Source of the DNA: Sodaliphilus sp050873765 | GTDB taxonomy: Bacteria; Bacteroidota; Bacteroidia; Bacteroidales; Muribaculaceae | Reading direction: 5' to 3' | NCBI GenBank assembly: GCA_050873765.1 | Contig: JBNMJK010000070.1 | Location: 1 to 12,211, forward strand | DNA length: 12,211 bases | Part shown: one piece after another, positions 1 to 6,536 of the stretch | Layout: each line of letters starts with the position of its first letter | Position numbering within the stretch: the first letter of the stretch is position 1 | Position numbers and translations under genes: made by a program | Notes under the pieces: model-generated | What the model saw: the letters and a program-made list of their open reading frames with translations, nothing else | Told to the model about the DNA's origin: nothing | Database searches by the model: none

Positions 1-215
1 GAAGTTTTCGCTCCTTGCAGTCGCTTAGAAGATAAAGTTCAGAAGTTAAAGGAGTTGAAGAAGTTATCGCTCCCTAACAGTCGCTTAGAAGTTAAAGTTC
101 AGAAGTTGAAGGAGTTGAAGAAGTTTTTGCTCCTTGCAGTCGCTTAGAAGTTAAATTTCAGAAGTTGAAGGAGTTGAAGAAGTTATCGCTCCCTAACAGT
201 CGCTTAGAAGTTAAG
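1..215. repeat. Alternating 59/60-bp tandem array (A-B-A-B)
   Basis: Four consecutive units run from the window edge to about 215. The shared core contains CGCTCC or TGCTCC, CAGTCGCTTAGAAG, and a purine-rich tail built of GAAGTT/GGAGTTGAAG words. The CGCTCC-type anchor starts at 9, 68, 128 and 187, giving spacings of 59, 60 and 59. Units alternate: the first and third have CCTTGCAG after the anchor, the second and fourth have CCCTAACAG, so the true repeat is a 119-bp dimer present twice. The last unit breaks into TTAAGACGATAG at about 211. The array probably continues left of the window. It lies beyond the 3' end of miaB and I see no coding frame in it. Function unknown. Confidence 0.9.
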
Positions 216-270
216 ACGATAGTCTATTATCTGTGTAGCTTTGAAGCCACGAAGCATTCGTCTTAACTTC
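207..270. repeat. 13-bp inverted repeat joining the two repeat blocks
   Basis: GAAGTTAAGACGA at 207-219 is the exact reverse complement of TCGTCTTAACTTC at 258-270, with 38 bp between. The right arm occurs again at 333-345 in the second 75-bp copy. It marks the point where the purine-rich left array switches to the pyrimidine-rich right block, so a transcript from either strand could fold back here. Confidence 0.7.
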
Positions 271-385
271 CTGACTTCTTAAACTTCCTAACTTCTTAAA
301 CTTCTTTTGTTAGCTTTGAAGCCACGAAGCATTCGTCTTAACTTCCTAACTTCTTAAACTTCCAAACTTCTTAAATTAAACTTCA
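236..385. repeat. 75-bp direct repeat with 17-bp sub-repeats
   Basis: TAGCTTTGAAGCCACGAAGC starts at 236 and again at 311, a 75-bp period. The first 65 positions of the two copies differ at only two sites, then diverge. Inside each copy a 17-bp unit of the form CTTCCTAACTTCTTAAA is repeated (267-283, 284-300; 342-358, 359-375). The block is pyrimidine-rich on the plus strand, the opposite of the array at 1-215. It sits directly after the miaB stop codon on the minus strand, so it may form the 3' untranslated region of that transcript. I see no classical U-tract terminator in it. Confidence 0.85.
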
Positions 386-390
386 AAGTT

Positions 391-1755
391 TCATTCCACC
401 CGGTGCCCGATCAGTGTGGCGCTGGTGGCTTTCTCCACCACGCACATCACGCGGTCGCCCACTTTGGTGTCGGCGGCAGGAAACACAATCACCTTGTTTT
501 GCTGCGTGCGGCCAAACATATCATCGTGCGAGCGTTTGCTGTAGCCCTCCACCAGCACTTCAAAGGTTTTGCCCACATCTTTGCGGTTGCTGCACAGCGA
601 AAGTTCGTTTTGCAGCGCAATCATGCGGTTGAGGCGGTCGATTTTCACCTCCTCGCTCACATTGTCGGGCAAGTGCTTGGCAGCGAAGGTGCCGGGGCGC
701 TCACTGTATTTAAACATAAATGAGGAGTCGAAGCCCACTTCACGCATCAGCGAGAGCGTCTGCTGGAAGTCGTCCTCCGTCTCGTCGTGGAATCCGGTGA
801 ACATGTCGCTGGATATGCCACAGTCGGGCATCGCCTCGCGGATTTTGGATATGCGGTCGAGATACCATTCACGGGTGTACTTGCGGTTCATCAGTTTTAG
901 AATCTTGTTGCTGCCGCTCTGCACAGGCAGGTGAATATGGTTGCAGATATTGGGGTGCGCCGCCATGGTGGCGATAATCTCGTCGGTGAGGTCCTCAGGG
1001 TTGCTGGTGGTGAAGCGCACACGCATTTCTGGCGCAGCCTCAGCCACAAGGGCGAGCAGAGCAGCCATATCTACCGGCTTGCCATCGACAGGCTTATAGA
1101 GATAGCTGTTCACGTTCTGCCCGAGCAGAATCACCTCCTTGAATCCCTTGCTCTGGAGGTCGCGAAGCTCATTGAGAATACTCTCCGGCTCACGGCTGCG
1201 CTCACGGCCACGGGTGTAGGGCACGATGCAGTAGGTGCAGAAGTTGTTGCAGCCACGCATAATGCTGATGTAGCCGCTCACCTTGTTGCCGCTGATGCGC
1301 TGCGGAATGATGTCGCGATACGTTTCGGTGGTGGAGAGGGTGGTTTCGATAGCCTTCTGTCCGGCTTCGGCGCTGGCCGTGAGGCCGGGCAGCTCCAGAT
1401 AGGAATCGGGACCAGCCACAATATCCACGTTGTAGTCGTTGATAAGCACCTCTTTCAAGCGCTCCGCCATGCAGCCAATGATGCCCACGATGAGCCTGCG
1501 CTTACGGCCACGGCGCAATGCGTTGAGCTGGTTGAGGCGAGAGAATATTTTCTGCTCCGCGTTGTCGCGAATGGAGCAGGTGTTGATGAAGATGGCGTCG
1601 GCGGCATCAAGCGAGTCGGTGGTGTCGTAGCCAGCCATTTTCATGACCGATGCCACCACTTCGCTGTCGGCCACGTTCATTTGGCAGCCGTAGGTTTCGA
1701 TGAACAGTTTTTTTGAAAATTCGCCTTGATTGTCGTAGCTCAACTTTAAGTCCAT
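391..1755 (-). CDS. miaB: tRNA-2-methylthio-N6-dimethylallyladenosine synthase MiaB
   Basis: Radical-SAM methylthiotransferase that converts i6A37 to ms2i6A37 in tRNAs reading U-initial codons, acting in the cytoplasm after MiaA. The 454-residue product has all family landmarks: the N-terminal cluster-binding cysteines C24 (TYGCQMN), C60 (INTCSIRD) and C95 (GIIGCMAE), the radical-SAM triad C169/C173/C176 (RGCNNFCTYC), and a C-terminal TRAM-like domain from about 388 to the end. Length is normal for the family. The frame is open to an ATG at 1863, but the start at 1755 is preferred: it gives the family N-terminus (MDLKLSYD), is preceded on its strand by an AAGAAGAAG-rich stretch, and removes 36 residues without family character. 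It has its own promoter candidate upstream. A likely substrate, tRNA-Leu(TAA), lies at 6409-6492. Confidence 0.96.
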   Translation of the reverse strand: MDLKLSYDNQGEFSKKLFIETYGCQMNVADSEVVASVMKMAGYDTTDSLDAADAIFINTCSIRDNAEQKIFSRLNQLNALRRGRKRRLIVGIIGCMAERLKEVLINDYNVDIVAGPDSYLELPGLTASAEAGQKAIETTLSTTETYRDIIPQRISGNKVSGYISIMRGCNNFCTYCIVPYTRGRERSREPESILNELRDLQSKGFKEVILLGQNVNSYLYKPVDGKPVDMAALLALVAEAAPEMRVRFTTSNPEDLTDEIIATMAAHPNICNHIHLPVQSGSNKILKLMNRKYTREWYLDRISKIREAMPDCGISSDMFTGFHDETEDDFQQTLSLMREVGFDSSFMFKYSERPGTFAAKHLPDNVSEEVKIDRLNRMIALQNELSLCSNRKDVGKTFEVLVEGYSKRSHDDMFGRTQQNKVIVFPAADTKVGDRVMCVVEKATSATLIGHRVE

Positions 1756-1958
1756 ATCTTTTTTTCTTCTTCTTGCGTGAGTTATTGAGTTATATAGAAT
1801 TATGAATGGAGGCTGTGATGCTGGGCGATAAGTGGAAGCGTGTGGGTGATTTTTTACTCGCATTGCTATCGCGCAGCTCTTGGCAGACGCAGCATGCCGC
1901 GCATTGTAGCAGCCTTGATTCGTGGTGCAAAATTACATCTATTTCCGCTAACAACCAA
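1756..1958 (-). promoter_or_regulatory. Candidate miaB promoter and leader
   Basis: On the minus strand TAATTTTG at 1935-1928 is a perfect Bacteroidetes -7 element (TAnnTTTG). A TTG at 1958-1956 lies 20 bp upstream in the -33 position. The promoter begins just past the stop of the glycosyltransferase gene and leaves a leader of roughly 165 nt before the miaB ATG. The leader contains GC-rich, self-complementary stretches (for example TGCTGCG and CGCGATAGCA) but I recognise no riboswitch class. No start site has been mapped; this is from motif and spacing only. Confidence 0.55.
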
Positions 1959-1962
1959 CTTA

Positions 1963-2706
1963 TCACGCCTTTTTCAACTTGCGCACGAGGGCACGCAGGG
2001 CGAAGCCGAGGTGGCGCAGGGTGGTGGACACGGTGCCGTAGTAGTGACACATGATGCGGTATCGCTCCAGCAGCGAAGCCTTGTGGTGCTTATCGGTGAG
2101 CCCGTCGGTGAGGAAGCTCACAATGGGCGCGTCGCCCACATAGGCGCATCGGCCAGCCTTCATCAGCACGCGTATGCACCAGTCGAAGTCGGCGCTGAAT
2201 CGGTAGGCAAGATTGTAGGGTGGCGCGATGTCGCGTCGTGCGGCAAAGGCTTGGTGGCACACCAGCATACCGTGCTTGAAGCTGTCGGCAGTGAGGGTGG
2301 CTGGGGCGGTGAGGTGGCGCATGCCCACCACCTCGCGGGCGGCGTTCACCACTTGGGTCTGCCCGTAGATTACGCCAGGGTTGCCATCAGCCACCGCCGC
2401 CATGCGAGCGAGTGAATCGGGGGCGGCAAAGGCATCGCCGGCGTTCATCCATATCAAGTATTCTCCTTTGGCAAGGCGAATGGCCTTGTTCATGGCGTCG
2501 TATAGCCCGCCATCAGGCTCACTCACCACGCGTGTGGCTGCCATGCCGGCATCTTCCACCATGCTCAGGGTGGCATCGGTGGATGCGCCGTCCACCACCA
2601 AATACTCAAAGCCGGTGAACGTTTGCTCCTTCACGCTCTTCAGCGTGGGCTCAATCACGCCAGCGGCGTTCCACGTGACCGTTATCACAGAAAACAAAGG
2701 ATCCAT
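1963..2706 (-). CDS. Family 2 glycosyltransferase (WfgS-like, GT-A fold)
   Basis: A 247-residue inverting sugar transferase of the WcaA/WfgS-like GT2 group, expected to add one sugar from a nucleotide-sugar donor to a surface glycan precursor at the inner face of the membrane. Seen: the N-terminal SVITVTWNA strand (6-14), YLVVDGASTDAT (35-46) with the nucleotide-binding aspartate D39, SEPDGGLYDAMNKAI (62-76), and WMNAGD (86-91), which replaces the more usual NSDD metal-binding motif. DFDW at 173-176 fits the acceptor-side acidic motif. There is no membrane segment, and the C-terminus is basic (VRKLKKA). It starts 6 bp after the stop of the upstream AlbA regulator, so the two are probably co-transcribed. 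No other polysaccharide genes are nearby, so donor and acceptor cannot be guessed. Confidence 0.88.
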   Translation of the reverse strand: MDPLFSVITVTWNAAGVIEPTLKSVKEQTFTGFEYLVVDGASTDATLSMVEDAGMAATRVVSEPDGGLYDAMNKAIRLAKGEYLIWMNAGDAFAAPDSLARMAAVADGNPGVIYGQTQVVNAAREVVGMRHLTAPATLTADSFKHGMLVCHQAFAARRDIAPPYNLAYRFSADFDWCIRVLMKAGRCAYVGDAPIVSFLTDGLTDKHHKASLLERYRIMCHYYGTVSTTLRHLGFALRALVRKLKKA

Positions 2707-2712
2707 ATCAAA

Positions 2713-4161
2713 TTATCTATTTATTTTATTTTTATCCAGTTGGTTAATAATCCAGTAGCCGCCCTTTGTGCCTACCCGTGTGATGACACCTTCTTTTTTG
2801 AGGCTTTTCAGATGATAAAGCACCCCATTGAGCGATAGCCCTACTGCTTTGGCAATGTCGGTGGCTGTTATGGATTCATCGTTTTTTATCAAACTAAGAA
2901 TGTCGTCAACTTTTTTTCTGGTAGTTTTTTCAGTAGTTTTTTCAGTAGTTTTTCTAGTAGTTTTTTTAGTAGTGTTGAATGAAAATATCACCATAGAGCA
3001 GTCAATTTCTGATTTGATTTCTACCTGGTTGTTTGTGAAGTTATTCCACGAATAAATGGTTTTTAGCCCGAAACCCACTGTCTCTGCAAGTTTTGCCAGC
3101 CGAAACATCTTAGCAATTGAAGGATTTCTTGGGCGAGAAATAAGCCGATAGTGTTTGTGCTGCTCTTGTGGAGAAACTGCAAAACTTCCTGCGTTGATGA
3201 AGCATATCCGATTAGAGTAGGCTTGTATGCATGAGTGTGTAGGGTTAAAGAAGTCGGTGTGCATGCACATATTTGCCAAAGCTTCTCTCATGCACTCAAA
3301 TTGTGATTCTTTGTCGGTTGCAGTGCCATCGTGATTTAGGTGGAATTCATTATTGCAAAAGATTCTCAATCTCGGGAGGATTGCACGATAGTATTCCCAA
3401 AGATTTTCTTGTGGCTCTATTCTGAAAGTGTAACGTGATGTAGCACTTTCAAGTGTTTCTCCAGGTATTTCTATATAGTCCATCCAAAATGTAGGTACAA
3501 ATCTGTCGATATGTTTCCTCTGTCCAAGGAATAGCAGACCAGCGTAAGTTACTTTGCCTTTTCTGTCGCAAGCACCAATCTGGTAACAGAATTCATCCAT
3601 TGTCATTGCTGGTTGCGAGAAATATGAATTGATTTTCTCTACATGTGCTTTATAGCTCTTTAAGGAACTTTCGTTGAAAAAGCTGATGTCTGTGCCATCG
3701 ATAGGCTGCTCGGAACGCACGCCAAATGCTTGCTCTCTAAACATAGAAGCAATTTCGCTTTCGGTTGCTTTTCTGTCGCCAGAACCGCTTCTTATATAGC
3801 TGTTTTTTATAGAGTTGAAATATATTGGCTTTGATGACGAGGATGGAATATGAAACGCAAGCACGGTTTTGCTATTGAATACGAATTTCTCGCATTTTGC
3901 AGTGAGTACATGGTTGAATTTCTCTCCGTTTCTTAAAATGTTTAAGAAATCGGATTCTATTTTTTCGGGGTTCTCCAGCCCTTCAATAAAGAATTTCTTG
4001 CCTTTTTGAACCACACCAAGCACTATCCAGCCACCAGATGTGTTGGAAAACGCCGAAACCGTTTCCCAAATGCTTTTTGGCAGTTCGGTGAGAGCACTTT
4101 TTACCTCAAAGTCCTCCCATTCAATGCCTTGTAGTAGGTTTTGTAGTTCTTGTTTAGTCAT
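2713..4161 (-). CDS. AlbA/Schlafen-type regulator with HATPase and winged-helix domains
   Basis: A 482-residue protein of the ATP-binding, RecG-C-like regulator family, probably a cytoplasmic nucleic-acid-binding transcription factor; its target is unknown. Domains in order: an AlbA_2 (Schlafen-like) domain at about 10-135 (E-WEDFEVKSAL, SNTSGGWIVLGV, SYIRSGSGDRKAT); a middle region; a HATPase_c_4-like domain at about 285-395 (REALANMCMHTDFF with N297, FINAGSFAVS, SRPRNPSIAKMF, ETVGFGLKTI); a KTT[R/E] linker at about 399-417; and a winged helix at about 418-472 (ITATDIAKAVGLSLNGVLYHLKSLKKEGVI). The start at 4161 (MTKQELQNLL) is typical. Base composition is visibly more A/T-rich than miaB, argH or malQ, which suggests transfer. 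The glycosyltransferase follows 6 bp downstream. A related but broken gene lies at 7063-8724. Confidence 0.88.
   Translation of the reverse strand: MTKQELQNLLQGIEWEDFEVKSALTELPKSIWETVSAFSNTSGGWIVLGVVQKGKKFFIEGLENPEKIESDFLNILRNGEKFNHVLTAKCEKFVFNSKTVLAFHIPSSSSKPIYFNSIKNSYIRSGSGDRKATESEIASMFREQAFGVRSEQPIDGTDISFFNESSLKSYKAHVEKINSYFSQPAMTMDEFCYQIGACDRKGKVTYAGLLFLGQRKHIDRFVPTFWMDYIEIPGETLESATSRYTFRIEPQENLWEYYRAILPRLRIFCNNEFHLNHDGTATDKESQFECMREALANMCMHTDFFNPTHSCIQAYSNRICFINAGSFAVSPQEQHKHYRLISRPRNPSIAKMFRLAKLAETVGFGLKTIYSWNNFTNNQVEIKSEIDCSMVIFSFNTTKKTTRKTTEKTTEKTTRKKVDDILSLIKNDESITATDIAKAVGLSLNGVLYHLKSLKKEGVITRVGTKGGYWIINQLDKNKINR
2918..2977 (-). repeat. 12-bp coding minisatellite (KTT-x linker)
   Basis: Five imperfect 12-bp units of the type TCAGTAGTTTTT (plus strand) start at 2918, 2930, 2942, 2954 and 2966. 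Read on the minus strand they encode a run of Lys-Thr-Thr-Arg/Glu between the HATPase-like and winged-helix domains. A 12-bp unit changes linker length by four residues and never breaks the frame. Confidence 0.85.
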
Positions 4162-4203
4162 TGTCTGTACGCATTTTGGATAATAAATCGGCTGTTATAT
4201 TCA

Positions 4204-4211
4204 CAAAAGTA
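4204..4211 (-). promoter_or_regulatory. Candidate -7 element for the AlbA regulator gene
   Basis: On the minus strand TACTTTTG at 4211-4204 matches TAnnTTTG exactly, 42 bp upstream of the ATG at 4161. The region about 19 bp further upstream is T-rich but has no clear TTTG box, so support is partial. It is arranged back to back with the argH promoter. Confidence 0.45.
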
Positions 4212-4243
4212 GCAAAAATCTGTGAAAAAATGGTGTAGTTGTT

Positions 4244-4341
4244 TTTGTGGGCATTGTGTTTGTTGTAATTTTGTGGTAGGCAATGCGCTTAGGCGCACAA
4301 GGTAACCGATATTTTTTCAGACACATCATTTTATATAAAAT
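4244..4341 (+). promoter_or_regulatory. argH promoter and leader with palindromes
   Basis: TTTG at 4244-4247 and TAATTTTG at 4266-4273 form a good Bacteroidetes promoter with an 18-bp spacer. Just after it, TGCGC-TTAG-GCGCA (4284-4297) can form a 5-bp hairpin near the expected transcript start. ATTTTATATAAAAT at 4328-4341 is a perfect 14-bp A/T palindrome ending 3 bp before the argH ATG. It could be an operator or simply an A/T-rich leader; it is not a clear ArgR box. Confidence 0.6.
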
Positions 4342-4344
4342 ATT

Positions 4345-5685
4345 ATGGCATCAAAACTTTGGGAAAAGAATGTGCAGGTCGATCACGATGTGGAGGCCTA
4401 CACCGTGGGGCGCGACCGTGAAATGGATATGTATTTGACCCGCTACGATGTGCTTGGCTCGCTGGCCCACATCACTATGCTGCAAACGATTGGTCTGCTC
4501 ACCGCCGATGAGCTTTCTGTGCTCACCGATGCGCTTCGTGAGATTTATGCCGAAATAGAGGCAGGGCGCTTTGCGATAGAAGACGGCGTGGAAGATGTGC
4601 ACTCGCAGGTGGAGCTGATGCTCACCCGCCGCCTTGGCGATGTGGGCAAGAAGATTCATTCCGGCCGCTCGCGCAACGACCAGGTGCTCGTGGACCTGCG
4701 CCTTTTCATTCGCAGCGAAATAGAGGACGTGGTGCGCCACGTGGATATGCTTTTCCACACCCTTCAGCTCCAGAGCGAGCGCTACAAGGAGGTGCTGATG
4801 CCGGGCTACACCCATTTGCAGGTGGCTATGCCGTCGTCGTTCGGCCTGTGGTTTGGCGCCTATGCCGAGTCGCTTGCCGACGACCTGGTGGTGCTCCGCG
4901 CCGCCTACGATGTGAACAACCGCAACCCGCTTGGCTCTGCCGCAGGCTACGGCTCGTCGTTTCCGCTCGACCGTGAGCTCACCACCCGGCTGCTTGGCTT
5001 CGCCTCGGTGGACTACAATGTGGTGTATGCCCAGATGGGGCGTGGCAAGACAGAGCGCATCGTGGCCATGGCATTGGCTGGCATTGCCGCCACAATATCA
5101 AAACTGGCGTTCGACGCCTGTATGTTTAATTCGCAGAATTTCGCCTTTATCAAGCTCCCCGATGAGTTCACCACGGGTTCATCGATCATGCCACACAAGA
5201 AGAACCCCGATGTGTTTGAACTGACACGCGCACGCTGCAACCGTCTGCAGGCGCTGCCATACCAAATCACGATGGTCACCAACAATCTGCCAGTGGGCTA
5301 TTTCCGCGACCTTCAGCTCATCAAGGAGGATTTCCTGCCGGCGTTCGATGAACTGAAAACCATTATTGCCATGGTCAATGCCATGGTGGGGCAGGTGAAG
5401 GTGAACGAGCACATTCTCGATGACCCACGCTATGATTTGATGTTCAGCGTGGAAGAGGTGAACCGCCTCGCCGCGGCTGGTATGCCTTTCCGCGATGCCT
5501 ACAAGAAGGTGGGGCTCGACATTGAGGCTGGCAAGTTTACCCCGGTGAAGAAGGTGCACCACACCCACGAAGGCTCTATTGGCAACCTTTGCAACGACCG
5601 CATAGCCGCACTCTTCCAGCGCACGCTCGATGCCTTCGACTTCCATACCTATCACGAGGCGTTCAATCATCTTTTAGGACGATAA
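4345..5685 (+). CDS. argH: Argininosuccinate lyase ArgH
   Basis: Last step of arginine synthesis: splits argininosuccinate into arginine and fumarate in the cytoplasm, as a homotetramer of the fumarase/aspartase superfamily. The 446-residue product is full length. Conserved blocks: VGRDREMDMYL (21-31), HSGRSRNDQV (105-114), PGYTHLQVAMPSS (153-165) with H157, and the fumarate-lyase signature GSSIMPHKKNPD (278-289), which holds the catalytic serine loop. The N-terminus MASKLWEKNVQV matches Bacteroidales ArgH, which fixes the start at 4345. No other arg genes are in the window. The lipoprotein gene follows 7 bp after the stop, so the two are likely one transcript. Confidence 0.97.
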   Translation: MASKLWEKNVQVDHDVEAYTVGRDREMDMYLTRYDVLGSLAHITMLQTIGLLTADELSVLTDALREIYAEIEAGRFAIEDGVEDVHSQVELMLTRRLGDVGKKIHSGRSRNDQVLVDLRLFIRSEIEDVVRHVDMLFHTLQLQSERYKEVLMPGYTHLQVAMPSSFGLWFGAYAESLADDLVVLRAAYDVNNRNPLGSAAGYGSSFPLDRELTTRLLGFASVDYNVVYAQMGRGKTERIVAMALAGIAATISKLAFDACMFNSQNFAFIKLPDEFTTGSSIMPHKKNPDVFELTRARCNRLQALPYQITMVTNNLPVGYFRDLQLIKEDFLPAFDELKTIIAMVNAMVGQVKVNEHILDDPRYDLMFSVEEVNRLAAAGMPFRDAYKKVGLDIEAGKFTPVKKVHHTHEGSIGNLCNDRIAALFQRTLDAFDFHTYHEAFNHLLGR

Positions 5686-5692
5686 CCACACT

Positions 5693-6208
5693 ATGAGAAA
5701 ATCGCTTATAAATAAAATGCTTGTGGCTCTGATTCTTCTGGGCGTAGGTGCCTCATGCAACCGCATCGACAACAAGGTGATTCCCTCCTACACCGTGCGT
5801 CTCGACTTAGGCACATACGGTCTGTGGAACACCTATGGCGTGAACGCGGTGGGCGAATACCGCATTTTCAACCGCGACAAGCGACTGCCTGCCAACTTCC
5901 CCTACAATGCCAACACCTACACTGGCTTTGGCGGTGTGCTGCTTGTGATGGGGCTTGACGGGGCTACCGGCTCCTATGTGCCGCTTGCCTTCGATGCCGC
6001 CTGCCCTGTGGAGCGTAGAGCGGAGTATGTGCTGACGGTTGATTCCAAGAGTTTTGATGCCGTGTGTTCCAAATGCGGCTCGCATTACAACGTGCTCAAT
6101 GGCGCAGGCGGACCGATTTCGGGCACCGCGCTCACGCAGAAAGTGGGGCTTACCGCCTACAAGTGCCGCCAGTCGGTGAACGGGGGCTACATCATCACCT
6201 CCTATTAA
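5693..6208 (+). CDS. Putative lipoprotein with Rieske-like C-terminal domain
   Basis: A 171-residue protein with a basic, hydrophobic N-terminus (residues 1-21) and a likely lipidation cysteine C22 in VGASC; glycine at -3 makes the lipobox non-canonical. The rest should be periplasmic or surface-exposed. The C-terminal half is laid out like a Rieske ferredoxin: FDAACPV at 100-106, then VCSKCGSHYNV at 124-134, then GGPISG at 139-144. In true Rieske domains these would be C-x-H and C-x-x-H. Here the two histidine positions are V106 and C128, so a normal 2Fe-2S Rieske site cannot form. Cysteines left are C104, C125, C128 and C158. I believe related Bacteroidales lipoproteins share this C...CxxC pattern, but that is from memory. 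Translated 7 bp after argH; no functional link is evident. Confidence 0.75.
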   Translation: MRKSLINKMLVALILLGVGASCNRIDNKVIPSYTVRLDLGTYGLWNTYGVNAVGEYRIFNRDKRLPANFPYNANTYTGFGGVLLVMGLDGATGSYVPLAFDAACPVERRAEYVLTVDSKSFDAVCSKCGSHYNVLNGAGGPISGTALTQKVGLTAYKCRQSVNGGYIITSY

Positions 6209-6227
6209 GTTACTTTTCATTTTGTTT

Positions 6228-6335
6228 ACCACGAATCACACGAATTTTACGAATTCCTTATTTTTCAAAGTCCGTTGGTTTAATTTTTTCGTGAGATTCG
6301 TGAAATTCGTGGTTGAAAATCACAATTCGTGGTTG
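6228..6335. repeat. CACGAAT-rich inverted repeat
   Basis: The left arm at 6228-6254 (ACCACGAATCACACGAAT...) is the imperfect reverse complement of the right arm at 6287-6313 (...GATTCGTGAAATTCGTGGT), with 32 bp between. Each arm itself repeats a CACGAAT/ATTCGTG word at about 9-bp steps. A further partial copy, ATTCGTGGTTG, occurs at 6325-6335, a direct repeat of 6305-6315. It lies between the lipoprotein stop and the tRNA promoter. It could end transcription of the argH operon, or be a dispersed intergenic element of the kind common in Bacteroidales. Confidence 0.75.
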
Positions 6336-6351
6336 GGAAAGCGATAAAGAA

Positions 6352-6382
6352 TTTGCCAATATAAAAAAAAGCATTAACTTTG
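6352..6382 (+). promoter_or_regulatory. tRNA-Leu promoter
   Basis: TTTG at 6352-6355, a 19-bp spacer, and TAACTTTG at 6375-6382 match the Bacteroidetes -33/-7 consensus in both boxes and in spacing. The mature tRNA begins 27 bp after the -7 box, allowing a short 5' leader for RNase P. Confidence 0.8.
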
Positions 6383-6408
6383 CACCGCATTTGTTTACCA
6401 CAATAGCT

Positions 6409-6492
6409 GCTCGGATGGTGGAATCGGTAGACACGAGGGACTTAAAATCCCTTGGCCTTTGGGCTGTGCGGGTTCAAGTCCCGCTCCGAGTA
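6409..6492 (+). tRNA. tRNA-Leu (anticodon TAA)
   Basis: Class II tRNA of 84 nt without an encoded CCA (the DNA continues CGA). Acceptor stem GCTCGGA (6409-6415) pairs with TCCGAGT (6485-6491), the first pair being G-U; the discriminator is A6492. The anticodon stem AGGGA/TCCCT encloses the loop CTTAAAA, giving anticodon TAA for Leu UUA codons. The long variable arm (GGCCTTTGGGCT) and the T arm GCGGGTTCAAGTCCCGC are clear. The loop has A36-A37-A38, the recognition pattern for MiaA then MiaB. Confidence 0.97.
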
Positions 6493-6499
6493 CGATTAA

Positions 6500-6536
6500 A
6501 AATGCTAACATTGTGCAAGTCACTTTGTTAGCATTT
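6500..6536 (+). terminator. Hairpin terminator after tRNA-Leu
   Basis: AAATGCTAACA (6500-6510) pairs perfectly with TGTTAGCATTT (6526-6536), an 11-bp stem. An inner GTG/CAC pairing (6513-6515 with 6521-6523) shortens the loop. It begins 8 nt after the tRNA end and is followed by CTTGTTTCT rather than a pure T run, so strength is uncertain. The stem is A/T-rich and nearly symmetrical. Confidence 0.65.

Noticed and set aside
1..215. CRISPR array
   Set aside because: The regular period is tempting, but there are no unique spacers: the whole 59/60-bp unit is conserved, and no cas genes are present.
931..1716. Long plus-strand open frame (261 codons) inside miaB
   Set aside because: It is antisense to a certain gene in G/C-rich codons and its His/Val/Ala-rich product resembles no protein; a shadow frame.
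1756..1863. A 36-residue N-terminal extension of MiaB from the ATG at 1863
   Set aside because: The extension has no family character, and the ATG at 1755 gives the expected N-terminus with a purine-rich upstream stretch and its own promoter candidate.
4328..4341. ArgR operator before argH
   Set aside because: The palindrome is pure A/T and lacks the TGAAT/ATTCA halves; likely just an A/T-rich leader.
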